Below are positions 26,692 to 34,421 of a stretch of DNA of 64,000 nt, in pieces. The position numbers and the translations under genes were made by a program. The stretch is from Arthrobacter hankyongi. GTDB taxonomy: Bacteria > Actinomycetota > Actinomycetes > Actinomycetales > Micrococcaceae. The notes below the pieces were generated by a model, which saw only the letters and a list, made by a program, of their open reading frames with translations, did not search any database and was not told the origin of the DNA. The stretch covers positions 62,001 to 126,000 of the forward strand of contig NZ_JAKLTQ010000010.1 in NCBI RefSeq assembly GCF_022012395.1, in the 5' to 3' direction. Each line of letters starts with the position of its first letter. Position 1 is the stretch's first letter.

Positions 26692-27139
26692 TCATGCCCG
26701 ATCGGCTTTGGCCTGGTCGATCCAACAGGCAAGCAAGTTGAAGGCTGCTAGGCGACATCCCAACCGAGGCTCCACAACAGACCATTCCGTTCCCGGGCGG
26801 ATGTCGGCGGTGACCGATGCACAGCCTTCGTCGCAGCAGAACCGGCAGAACAGCAGGCATGCCCGGTTCCGGTACTGGTGGGGGAGGCGACCGAGCAGTC
26901 GCTCGATCTGCTCGACGGCCAGGTCCGGGCAGTCCGAGGCGAGAAAGAAGACCTCCCCGGGAGGGGTGTCCGTGACTTCCCACTCCTGGATCCAGTCCTG
27001 TGGGGGGCCTGCCGTCGATGACGAAATCGAGGTGGACGTCATCGGTCTGCACCATGCGCTGGAAGAAGAGCCGATGCCGCTTCCAAGCTGTGGAGATCAC
27101 ATGCTGCTCAACGAGGGCCAGCACATTGGCCGGGGTCAT
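26692..27139 (-). pseudogene. Frameshifted hypothetical gene
   Basis: The coding signal starts at ATG 27139 (MTPANVLALVEQHV..HLDFVIDGRPP) and continues in another frame as QDWIQEWEVTDTPPGEVFFLASDC..LLFCRFCCDEGCASVTADIRPG. The switch falls at a run of six G on the plus strand (27002-27007; C6 in the gene). Removing one base joins both halves into a single ~149-residue protein. The C-terminal half has a cysteine cluster CRFCCDEGC. This is either a true frameshift mutation, a phase-variable tract, or a sequence error. No family recognised. Confidence 0.6.
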
Positions 27140-27183
27140 GCAGCCATTATCCCGAGGAACACCGCCGACTTTGGCAATGCACC

Positions 27184-27762
27184 TTAGGTGGTAGGCGTGC
27201 GCTGCACGATGCGGTACACCGTGGAGCGGGCGACGTTGAACAGGGAAGCGATCTCGGTTGTGGTGTGCTGGCCTCCCTTATATAGGGAGACGAGGTGGGC
27301 TTCCTGGGCCTTGGTGAGCTTGGGCTGCTTGCCGCGCAGCCTTCCCTTGGCCTTGGCCACCTGCATGCCTTCCCGGGTGCGGGCGCGGATGAGGTCGGCT
27401 TCGAACTCGGCGACCATGGCCAGGACGTTGAAGAGCAGCCGGCCGACCGGGTCGGTCGGGTCGTGGACGGATCCGCCGATGCTCAGCTTCACATTCTTCT
27501 TTGTCAGTTCTTCGACGATGTTGCGGGCGTCGGGCAGGGACCGGGCGAGCCGGTCGAGCTTGGTGACCACCAGGGTGTCGCCGGCGCGGACGGCGGCCAG
27601 GGCCTCGCGCAGGCCGGGCCGGTCGCGGCTGGTACCGGTGAGCCCGTGGTCGGTATAGATCCTGTCGTCGGGCACTCCGAGGGCGGCCAGCCCGTTCCGT
27701 TGCGCGGTGAGGTCCTGGTCATTGGTCGAGACGCGGGCGTAGCCGACGATGTGGGCCGTCAT
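27184..27762 (-). CDS. Serine recombinase, resolvase/invertase type
   Basis: 192 residues from ATG 27762, the normal small-resolvase length. The catalytic Ser lies in VGYARVSTNDQDLTAQR (residue about 10), with the Arg residues of KLDRLARS and the following FEADLIRARTREGM helix. A C-terminal HTH (TTTEIASLFNVARSTVYRIVQR) completes it. Small resolvases recombine res sites in Tn3-like transposons or plasmids. No transposase gene accompanies it here, so it may be a relic of a Tn3-type element or work on a local res site. It marks the right side of the nuclease-rich island. Confidence 0.9.
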   Translation of the reverse strand: MTAHIVGYARVSTNDQDLTAQRNGLAALGVPDDRIYTDHGLTGTSRDRPGLREALAAVRAGDTLVVTKLDRLARSLPDARNIVEELTKKNVKLSIGGSVHDPTDPVGRLLFNVLAMVAEFEADLIRARTREGMQVAKAKGRLRGKQPKLTKAQEAHLVSLYKGGQHTTTEIASLFNVARSTVYRIVQRTPTT

Positions 27763-27799
27763 AGCTTCAACTGTAGCGTTTAGGGTACCTTCACCGGGC

Positions 27800-27940
27800 T
27801 TTTTTGCGGGCGGGGTATACGCGAATCTGACAAGCCCGAAAATCCGCTCCTTATTAACTGTCGGCAACTGACGGGGGAGTGGTGCGCTGAAGGACCGGCT
27901 TGTGCGACAGTGGGGGTCTGTCAGGAAGCACGCCTTAGTT
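27800..27940. promoter_or_regulatory. Upstream region of the resolvase, possible res site
   Basis: The region upstream of the resolvase start has an AT-rich patch with GTATAC (27815-27820), an inverted TGACA (27828-27832) / TGTCG (27859-27863) pair, and GGGGTCTGTCAGGAAG near 27913. Small resolvases usually bind a res site next to their own gene. No clear three-subsite array is visible. Confidence 0.3.
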
Positions 27941-28430
27941 GAGGGAATGGTTTGGCCGGTGCCGGATCCGGACCTGGCAGGGGATGAGGTCCGGACCCGG
28001 CACGGCCGCCGGCAGTAACCGGCCGAACGGACGCCCGGGGAGCACCGTCAGGCCTCAGGGAGGTGTGGCGCCTGGCAGGGCGGGTATTCCTTAGGGCATT
28101 CCCCGGTCTTCCCGTTCATGGGTCATGCCGTAGGGGACCTCGGCACTGACGGTGACGGTATACGTATCGTGGCTGTGCCGGGTGACGAGTAGTCCGTGTC
28201 GTCGGCCGGTTATGGCCAGGGACCGGACTTCTTCATGTGCGGTGTCCAGCTGCTCCTGGAGGGCCTTCCAGCCGGTTCCGGCAGCTACTTTGAGGGTGAC
28301 TTTGTGTGTCATGGATCGATATTTCCGGGTCAGAGGGGCTGGGGGACCGGATGAGGTCCCGTGAAGTGCTTTGGTGCCGTTGACCGCGTGCCGGTAAACA
28401 GCGATATGAAATTCAGGCTCATATTTCAAT
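27880..28430. repeat. Small-gene module, copy R1
   Basis: The segment includes AGGACCGGCTT, a GCCGGATCCGGACC/GGTCCGG inverted repeat (about 27960-28000), the line CAGTAACCGGC, and the small gene at 28091-28312. The same order recurs at 28490-28960 and 53960-54520, at DNA similarity visible by eye. Confidence 0.65.
28091..28312 (-). CDS. Small repeat-module protein (R1 paralogue)
   Basis: 73 residues from ATG 28312. The sequence reads MTHKVTLKVAAGTGWKALQ, then EQLDTAHEEVRSLAITGRRHG, then LLVTRHSHDTYTVTVSAEVPYG. It is about three-quarters identical to the 76-residue product at 54203, while the DNA has diverged more at third positions, which points to selection on the protein. The mix of an amphipathic helix (EQLDTAHEEV) and beta strands (LLVTRHS, YTVTVS) suggests a compact alpha/beta fold. 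No known family. A longer frame from 28429 lacks conservation with the paralogue, so the shorter start is chosen. Confidence 0.65.
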   Translation of the reverse strand: MTHKVTLKVAAGTGWKALQEQLDTAHEEVRSLAITGRRHGLLVTRHSHDTYTVTVSAEVPYGMTHEREDRGMP

Positions 28431-28489
28431 CACAGCCGTACCGAGCATTGTGCGAATCTTGACCGCGAGGGGTCGGATCGGAGTGCCGT

Positions 28490-28960
28490 GCCGGAGGACC
28501 GGCTTATGCAGCAACGTGACGACTCCTGCGGGAGCCGGCTCTTCGTGGGAAACAGTGCTTTAGCCAGAGCCGGATCCGGACCCTATAGGGGAGTCCGGAT
28601 CCGGCGCGCCTACCGGTAGTAACCGGCGGAACGGATGCCCGGGGAGCACCGGCAGGGGTTAATCTGCGCGTTGCCCTTAGCGGCGGCATCCGTCTCCGAC
28701 GGCGCTGTTCCAAGCGCCGCCAAGTCTCGGTGAGGTGCGGGCTGTGGCAGGGGCAGCGGTCCTTATGGCGTTTCCGGTATTTCCGCTCATAGGTCGTGTG
28801 ATAGGGAGTGCTTGCAGGGACCAGGCATCGTGGCGGTGCCGGGTGATGACTACTCCGCGTCGTCCGTCGGGCACGGCCAAAGGCAGGGCTTCTTCACGGG
28901 CGATGTCCAGCTGTTCCTGGCAGACCTTTAACCGGTTCCGGCGGTTGCTTTGTATTTGTC
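28490..28960 (-). pseudogene. Small-gene module, copy R2 (decayed)
   Basis: Homologous to R1 and R3 along its length. The inverted repeat GCCGGATCCGGACC/GGTCCGGATCCGGC variant (about 28568-28600) and the CCGGTAGTAACCGG line are kept. The coding part still reads QEQLDIAREEALPLAV..GRRGVVITRHRHDAW, but a stop interrupts the start region and about 20 nt are missing where R1 encodes TYTVTVS. It is therefore a degenerate copy directly beside R1. Confidence 0.6.
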
Positions 28961-28970
28961 TAAGGATGCA

Positions 28971-29957
28971 TCAGGCTGCGAGCTCTACGTGCGTTCCGAG
29001 GCCCGCATTATGTGCGGCGTCGACCATGATTCCTCCTATGGCGAGGTCAAGCATGCCGATGCCCACGGAATTGAACAGCGTGATTTCCTGAGGGCTCGTC
29101 CGACCTAACGCTTTTCCAACTATGACGTGTCCGAGTTCTGCACGGATAGCAGAGGCGTCTATGTATCTTTCGGATACTGCGCAGAGAAAGTCGCCGGATT
29201 TGGTTGACGCCGTCTCAAGACTGTCGACGAATACGGCTGCCTTTTGCATGGCGTGTCCGTCCACTTCCCGGTGCGTGGGTCTGGGACGCGCACCGACGAC
29301 ATTTAGGTGCTGTCCCTCCCTTAGCCATTCTCCCCGCACTATAGGGTCCTCCGAGGGGGTGAGTGTGCACACCACGTCGCTGGCGTCAACAATGTCCCTG
29401 GGGTTTGCAGCGATGGACACCGCGACGGGCAGGTGGCTGACCTGTTCCCGGAACTTCCGCAGGGTTGATGCTGTTCTTGACCATACGACCACGTTTTTGA
29501 TGGGGAGTACATGGCTGATTGATTCGACGTGTGCCACAGCCAACGCCCCCGCTCCGACAAGGCCGAGTGTTGCGGCGTCCTTTCTTGCCAGATAGCGGCT
29601 GGCAACCGCAGATGCTGCCGCAGTGCGGATGCGGGTCGGTACACGGCCGTCAAGCAGGGCTCGCAGTTCGCCGGTAACACGATCCACAAGAACGATGGCC
29701 GAACGCTGGGATGGCAGGCCGGCTGAGGCATTAGCCGGCAGATCGGCCAAGAGCTTGGTCACGGCCAGTTCGGGGCCTGTGGCGAGACCGGCCATGACGA
29801 TGAAGCAGGCGTCATCGCCGGATAATTGCATGGAGGTGGGCTGTGGTTGGACGGCGGTTCCGGAGCCAATCGCTTTGAAAGCCTTCTCGACCGCCGCGAT
29901 GGTTTTGGGCATGTCCGAGATGGTTTCCAGTTCGGACGCGGTCAGGATCAGGGTCAT
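28971..29957 (-). CDS. Ornithine cyclodeaminase / mu-crystallin family protein
   Basis: 328 residues from ATG 29957, five bases after AAGGAG. The Rossmann segment TLGLVGAGALAVAHVESI (around residue 125-142) and the substrate-side RTAAASAVASRYLAR are typical. Family members are NAD(P)-dependent: ornithine cyclodeaminase, alanine dehydrogenase (archaeal), ketimine reductase. The N-terminal VMAGLATGPELAVTKLL includes the Lys region, and the DGRVPTRIRTAAASA segment the Arg used for carboxylate binding. It is transcribed alone and ends near the R2 module. Substrate is not assigned; a ketimine or amino-acid role is likely. Confidence 0.85.
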   Translation of the reverse strand: MTLILTASELETISDMPKTIAAVEKAFKAIGSGTAVQPQPTSMQLSGDDACFIVMAGLATGPELAVTKLLADLPANASAGLPSQRSAIVLVDRVTGELRALLDGRVPTRIRTAAASAVASRYLARKDAATLGLVGAGALAVAHVESISHVLPIKNVVVWSRTASTLRKFREQVSHLPVAVSIAANPRDIVDASDVVCTLTPSEDPIVRGEWLREGQHLNVVGARPRPTHREVDGHAMQKAAVFVDSLETASTKSGDFLCAVSERYIDASAIRAELGHVIVGKALGRTSPQEITLFNSVGIGMLDLAIGGIMVDAAHNAGLGTHVELAA

Positions 29958-30126
29958 CAACACTCCTTGAGATATTGGTTGCTGGGAATCAGCCGGTTAA
30001 GCGGCCATCAGCGCGGGCTGACTGGCCCGTAGTTCGAGTGTGCTTTGGTCCTAATAGGCCGGGAGGGAACGCGGTGACAGGCGACATGAAGGTCCCAGGC
30101 AAGAGGTTAGGGACGAAGACTGCGCC

Positions 30127-30852
30127 CTACCGAATGACCGTGCTGCGGCTGGCCAAGTAGGCGTCGAGGAAGGCCATGGTCCGCTCCCAAGCTAACTTGG
30201 TGGCCAGACTGTCGAACGAGTCCCTTTCATAGGTGGCGAAGGCGTGTCCCATGCCCGGATACAAATACATTTCGGTATTGCGCCTTCCCCTGAACGCCTG
30301 CCTGATCAGTTCCCGCGCCGGTTCCGGGCAGTAGTGGTCGTGCTCGGCGAAATGGAACAGCACCGGTATGTCGATATGCTCCGCAAGCCCGATTCGGTCC
30401 TGGACGCCCACGCCGTAGTAGCTCACCGCGCAGTCGAGGTCCAGTTCCCTGGCGGCCATGAAGGCCAGCCCGCCGCCGAGGCAGTAGCCTAGGGCGCCGG
30501 TGCGGCCGGTGGAACGTTCTCCGGCATGGGTCCAGCCGATCGCGGCGGCAATGTCCTCGAGCACCAGGGCGAAGTCCAGATTGTCGCGCAACTCGATGGC
30601 ATGGTCGAAGTCCGCTCCGGTGTAGGCCAGTTCCACGTCCTTTTCCTGCCGGGCGAACAGGTCCGGAACGATCGCCAGGTAGCCGGCCTCGGCGAATTCG
30701 CGGGCCATGGTCCGCATGTACTTGTTGATGCCGAAAATCTCGTGCAGCAGCACGATGGCGTCCACCGGTTCCGCGCCGTCTGGGGCGGACGTGTAGGCGC
30801 GGAACGTGTGCCCGTCGGTGGCGGTGAGGGTGACGAACTGTTCGTGGGTCAT
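30127..30852 (-). CDS. Dienelactone hydrolase-family protein
   Basis: 241 residues, the usual size. The Cys nucleophile lies in GYCLGGG, the catalytic Asp in AEHDHYCP and the His in GMGHAFATY; the Glu of LLHEIFGIN that activates the Cys is also present. Such enzymes hydrolyse lactone or thioester-like intermediates in the cytosol. The start ATG overlaps the stop of the deaminase gene as ATGA, and it is the last gene of the nine-gene operon beginning at 37924. In this setting it may act on a ring-opened product, analogous to the hydrolase step of the Rut pathway; that is inference. Confidence 0.9.
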   Translation of the reverse strand: MTHEQFVTLTATDGHTFRAYTSAPDGAEPVDAIVLLHEIFGINKYMRTMAREFAEAGYLAIVPDLFARQEKDVELAYTGADFDHAIELRDNLDFALVLEDIAAAIGWTHAGERSTGRTGALGYCLGGGLAFMAARELDLDCAVSYYGVGVQDRIGLAEHIDIPVLFHFAEHDHYCPEPARELIRQAFRGRRNTEMYLYPGMGHAFATYERDSFDSLATKLAWERTMAFLDAYLASRSTVIR

Positions 30853-31334
30853 GAGGGATCCTTCCGGCAGTCAAGGTGGACTTCCCTGGCGGCGGCCAGG
30901 GGCACATACTCCGAGACGGTCAGCCCGTCTCCGGCTTGCAGGGCGGCGTCGAGGGAGAATGGGAGCATCCGCACGCCGGGGTTGGGGCCGGAGAGCCGGT
31001 CCAGCTCCGCGGACCGTAGGGCGTAGACCACCCGGCTGATCCCGGCGAGGTACAGGGCACCGGTGCACATGATGCACGGTTCGGTGCTGGAGTAGAGGGT
31101 GTGGCCGGCCAGCGGGATTCCGGTCGCCGGGGTGCCGGCTTGGGCGAGGGCGGCCCGCACGGCGTTGGTCTCGGAGTGCCCGGTGACGTCGCCGCTGGTC
31201 ACCGCCGTGTTCAGGCCGGTGGCGACCAGGGTTCCGGCCGGATCGACGACGGCGGAGCCGAACGGCCGGTTCCCGGCGCGCCGGGCCTGCCAGGCCAGGT
31301 CGACGGCGAGCTCGAGGAAGACGGTGTCGCTCAT
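30849..31334 (-). CDS. Nucleoside/cytosine-type deaminase
   Basis: 161 residues from ATG 31334, overlapping the upstream stop. The zinc site is complete: HSETNAVR carries the His and the proton-shuttling Glu in the H-x-E position, and PCIMCTGAL the two Cys ligands. The protein matches the cytidine/deoxycytidylate/guanine deaminase-like superfamily of the tRNA-adenosine/guanine deaminase branch. It releases ammonia from an amino-substituted heterocycle. It sits between the RutE-like reductase and the dienelactone hydrolase in the nine-gene operon, hinting that the operon degrades an amino-substituted N-heterocycle. Confidence 0.88.
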   Translation of the reverse strand: MSDTVFLELAVDLAWQARRAGNRPFGSAVVDPAGTLVATGLNTAVTSGDVTGHSETNAVRAALAQAGTPATGIPLAGHTLYSSTEPCIMCTGALYLAGISRVVYALRSAELDRLSGPNPGVRMLPFSLDAALQAGDGLTVSEYVPLAAAREVHLDCRKDPS

Positions 31335-31945
31335 CCAAGCACCTCCACCACGTCGTCGTAGCCGAGCCGCGGCAGCCGCGGCTCGCGCCATGCACCGGGA
31401 AGCGGGTGGCCGAGGTTCACCACCAGGAAGCTCTCCCGCGTGCCTGCGGGGAAGAACTCCCGGTCCACCCCGGCCCGGTCGAAGCCGCCCATCGGGCCCA
31501 CCGCCAGCCCGGCGGCCCGGGCGGCCAGCAGGTAGTAACCGGCCTGCACGTGCGCGTTCTCCCAGCCGGTGCGCCGCCGTTCCGCCGGGTCGGCGGCGAG
31601 GCGATCGCGCACCGCGGGGGCATGGGCGAAGACCTCGGCCAGCCGCTCGTGCCAGGCCGTGTCCACGGACAGGATGGCGGTCAGCGGCGCGGCCAGCGCC
31701 TTGTCCCGGTTACGCTCGGTCAGGTGGCCGGCCAAGCGTTCCCGTGCCGCACCCTGGCGCAGGTAGCTCACCCGCAGCGGCTGGCCGTTGAACGCCGTCG
31801 GGCCGAAGCGCGCCAGCTCGTGCAGCCGGCGCAGCTGCGCCTCGGTGACCGGCCCGTCGCCGAAGGCCAACGCGGTGCGTGCCTCGATGAAGACCGCGGC
31901 GAGCGGCGCCGCCAGGCCGGTTTCAGTCCGGGCTACCAGGCTCAT
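31331..31945 (-). CDS. RutE-like nitroreductase-family reductase
   Basis: 204 residues. It belongs to the FMN-dependent nitroreductase fold: FIEARTALAFGDGPVTEAQLRRLHELARFGPTAFNGQPLRV is the family entry with the RutE-like EART and GPTAFN pattern, and ENAHVQAGYYLLAARAAGLAVGPMGGFD is the central core. E. coli RutE is thought to reduce malonic semialdehyde to 3-hydroxypropionate in uracil degradation. Its ATG overlaps the ATPase stop, and its own stop overlaps the deaminase start, so it is tightly coupled. The exact substrate here is unknown. Confidence 0.85.
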   Translation of the reverse strand: MSLVARTETGLAAPLAAVFIEARTALAFGDGPVTEAQLRRLHELARFGPTAFNGQPLRVSYLRQGAARERLAGHLTERNRDKALAAPLTAILSVDTAWHERLAEVFAHAPAVRDRLAADPAERRRTGWENAHVQAGYYLLAARAAGLAVGPMGGFDRAGVDREFFPAGTRESFLVVNLGHPLPGAWREPRLPRLGYDDVVEVLG

Positions 31946-32763
31946 GCTGTCTCCTCCGGCTTCCGGATCAGGCCCATCACGTGGGTGCGCAGGGCGGCGA
32001 AGGCCGGGGTGGACTTGGTGTGCACCTGGTCGCGCGGGTAGGGCAGGTCCACCGGCACGATTTCCGAGACGCTGGTCGGGGTGCCGGACAGGACGATGAC
32101 CCGGTCCGCCAGGTACACCGATTCCTCGATGTCGTGGGTCACCAGCAGGATCGTCATGTTGTAACGCTCCTTAATGGTGTGGGTGAGGTCTTCCAGGTCG
32201 GCGCGGGTCTGCGCGTCCACGGAGGCGAAGGGCTCGTCCATCAGCAGCACCGCGGGTTCGTAGGCCAGCGCCCGGGCGATCGCCACACGCTGCTGCATGC
32301 CGCCGGAGAGCTGCCACGGGTACTGGTGGCCGCAGCCGTCCAGCCCCACGCTGGCCAGCGCCGTCAACGCCCGCTCCCGGCGGCCGGCCTTGGACAGCCC
32401 GGGCGTCCCGCGCAGCGGCAGTTCCACGTTGGCGCGCACCGTCATCCAGGGCATCAGCGAGCGGCTGTAGTCCTGGAAGACGACGGCGAGCCCGGCCGGC
32501 GGCTCGGTGACCGTCTCGTCCCGCAGCCGCACGGTGCCGCCGGAGGCCGGCATGAGGCCGGAGAGGCAGCGCAGCAGCGTGGTCTTGCCGGCGCCGGACG
32601 GGCCGACGATGCACACCGTTTCGCCGTCGTACACCTCGAAGGAGATGTCGCCGAGCACTTGGCGGGCCGCCTGTCCGGTGCCGTAGGTCTTGGCCAGGCC
32701 GTTGGCGGACAGCACCGGGGTGCCCAGGCCCGCCTGCTGGGTTTGGATGGTGGATTCGGTCAT
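31942..32763 (-). CDS. ABC importer ATPase (SsuB/TauB-like)
   Basis: 273 residues from ATG 32763; the much longer frame that reaches 33573 runs over the permease gene and is not translated there. Walker A GPSGAGKTT, signature LSGGMQQRVAIARA, Walker B VLLMDEPFASVD and switch His VTHDIEES are intact. It is the ATPase of an aliphatic sulfonate/nitrate/taurine-class importer together with the two permeases and the binding protein upstream. All boundaries overlap by 4 bp. Confidence 0.92.
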   Translation of the reverse strand: MTESTIQTQQAGLGTPVLSANGLAKTYGTGQAARQVLGDISFEVYDGETVCIVGPSGAGKTTLLRCLSGLMPASGGTVRLRDETVTEPPAGLAVVFQDYSRSLMPWMTVRANVELPLRGTPGLSKAGRRERALTALASVGLDGCGHQYPWQLSGGMQQRVAIARALAYEPAVLLMDEPFASVDAQTRADLEDLTHTIKERYNMTILLVTHDIEESVYLADRVIVLSGTPTSVSEIVPVDLPYPRDQVHTKSTPAFAALRTHVMGLIRKPEETA

Positions 32764-33548
32764 GACCGGCCTCCTTGGTTGTTGCCCCGGGCCCCGCGGT
32801 GCCAGCGCAGGACCACGTGTTCGACGTAGCGGAAAAGAATATTGACGAGGTAACCCAGCACGCCCAGCAGCAGCAGCGCCGCCCACATCAGATCCATCTG
32901 GAACAGCCGCGCGGACTGCAGCTGGACGTAGCCGATGCCCTCGGTGGAGGCGATGTATTCGCTGGCCACGATGAGTACGACTGCCAGCGAGACGCTGATC
33001 CGGATGCCCGAGATGATCTGGGGCGAGGCCGCCGGCAGCACCACCCGCCACAGGTAGTCCGCCAGGCGCAGGCGGTAGCTGCGGGAGACCTCCCGCACCA
33101 GCCCATCCACGCTCCGCACGCCGTCGACGGTGTTCAGCAGCACCGGCCACAGCGCGCCGAAGGCGATCACCGCCACCTTCATTTCGGTACCGATGCCGAA
33201 GATGAATAGCATCACCGGCAGGATCGCCACGCCGGGGATGGCCCGCAGGAATTCCAGCAGGGGCTGCAGCGGCCGATACAGGGCCGGGACCAGGCCCAGC
33301 AGCATCCCGAGGCCAATGCCCAGGACGACGGCGATGAGCAGTCCCAGCCCGAAGTTCTGCAGGCTGGGCAACACGTCGGAGGCGAAGCGCGAGGCCAGCA
33401 GCTCGCCCAACTGGCTGACGATGCGTGGCAGCGGCGGGAAGTATAGCGACTGGCTGCCGGCGCTGGCCGCCCACCACAGGGCGAACACGAGCACGGGCAT
33501 CCAGATTTCGATCAGCAGCGTCCGGCTGCGGGCGAGCACGGCGTTCAT
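32760..33548 (-). CDS. ABC importer permease 1 (SsuC/TauC-like)
   Basis: 262 residues with about six transmembrane helices. The family segment FLRAIPGVAILPVMLFIFGIGTEMKV and the EAA-like loop VREVSRSYRLRLADYLWRVVLPAASPQIISGIRIS are clear. It starts by overlapping the stop of permease 2, and its stop overlaps the ATPase start. Two distinct permeases suggest a heterodimeric channel, which is less usual than the homodimer of SsuC. Confidence 0.9.
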   Translation of the reverse strand: MNAVLARSRTLLIEIWMPVLVFALWWAASAGSQSLYFPPLPRIVSQLGELLASRFASDVLPSLQNFGLGLLIAVVLGIGLGMLLGLVPALYRPLQPLLEFLRAIPGVAILPVMLFIFGIGTEMKVAVIAFGALWPVLLNTVDGVRSVDGLVREVSRSYRLRLADYLWRVVLPAASPQIISGIRISVSLAVVLIVASEYIASTEGIGYVQLQSARLFQMDLMWAALLLLGVLGYLVNILFRYVEHVVLRWHRGARGNNQGGRS

Positions 33549-34420
33549 GCTGCATCACCGCGCACCGAGGCATGCCAGAACAGGACTCTTCGTGACGAAG
33601 CGTTCAGCACCAGGTTCAAGGCGACTCCCAACAGTCCGATGAAGACGATGTAGGCGTAGGTCAGGCTCAGGTCGCCGCCGGTCTGCGCCAGGGCGAGCTC
33701 CAGGCCCAGGCCGGGCGCCGAGCCGAGGATCTCGCTGGAGATCGTCAGCAGCAGGCCCGTCACCGCCGCGATCCGCAGGCCGGTGACCGCGAACGGCAGC
33801 GCGGACGGGGAGAACACGTACCACGCCGCGCGGCCGGTGGAGAGCCGGAATGAGCGGACCGTGTCCACGAGCACCTTGTCGGTGTCCTGCACCCCGTAGG
33901 CGACTTGGAGCATAAACGGCCAGAACGAGCCGAAGGCCACGAGCATGACCTTCATCTCCAGGGTCGCCCCGAAGAGCAGGGTGACCAGCGGAATGACGGC
34001 CACCGACGGGATGGTGCGCAGGAAGTCGACCATCAGGCGGGAGGAGCGGTAGAGCAGACCGATCCGTCCCAGCAGCATCCCCACCGGCAGGCCGAGGCCG
34101 ACGGCGATCAGCACGCCGAGGATCCAGCCGGCCATAGTCTGCCCGAACGCGGCCCAGAATCCCGCCTCGCCCAGCAGCTGCCCGAGCCGGGCAAATGTCT
34201 GGGACATGGCGGGGAACACGCTTGCCGGCAGCAACCCGGTCCGGATCCCGGCTTCCCAGCACACGAGCGCACCGGCTACCGCGGCGGCGCCCTTCCACCA
34301 GCCGGCGCCGGTTCCCCGGTTCCTGGGGCGGGCCCCGGCCGTCCCCGCGGGAGCGGCCGGGCGGCCCGGCCTGGGCACTACCGGAGGTGCGGCGTGCGGG
34401 GACGCCGCAGACTCAGCCAC
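33545..34420 (-). CDS. ABC importer permease 2 (SsuC/TauC-like)
   Basis: 291 residues from GTG 34420, one base after the binding-protein stop, with AGAGG nine bases upstream; an ATG at 34447 would overlap the binding-protein gene by 26 bp. A Pro/Ala-rich N-terminal tail of ~50 residues precedes six helices. The segments FLRTIPSVAVIPLVTLLFGATLEMKV and VDTVRSFRLSTGRAAWYVFSPSALPFAVTGLRIA parallel those of permease 1. The two are paralogues and probably form a heterodimer. Confidence 0.88.
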   Translation of the reverse strand: MAESAASPHAAPPVVPRPGRPAAPAGTAGARPRNRGTGAGWWKGAAAVAGALVCWEAGIRTGLLPASVFPAMSQTFARLGQLLGEAGFWAAFGQTMAGWILGVLIAVGLGLPVGMLLGRIGLLYRSSRLMVDFLRTIPSVAVIPLVTLLFGATLEMKVMLVAFGSFWPFMLQVAYGVQDTDKVLVDTVRSFRLSTGRAAWYVFSPSALPFAVTGLRIAAVTGLLLTISSEILGSAPGLGLELALAQTGGDLSLTYAYIVFIGLLGVALNLVLNASSRRVLFWHASVRGDAA

Positions 34421-34421
34421 G

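Noticed and set aside
27955-28010. Inverted repeats suggesting a CRISPR-like or attenuator array
   Set aside because: Only one hairpin per module and no regular spacer-repeat structure anywhere in the window.
31942-33573. Long N-terminal extension of the SsuB-like ATPase
   Set aside because: The extension reads through the permease gene in another frame; the ATPase starts at 32763.
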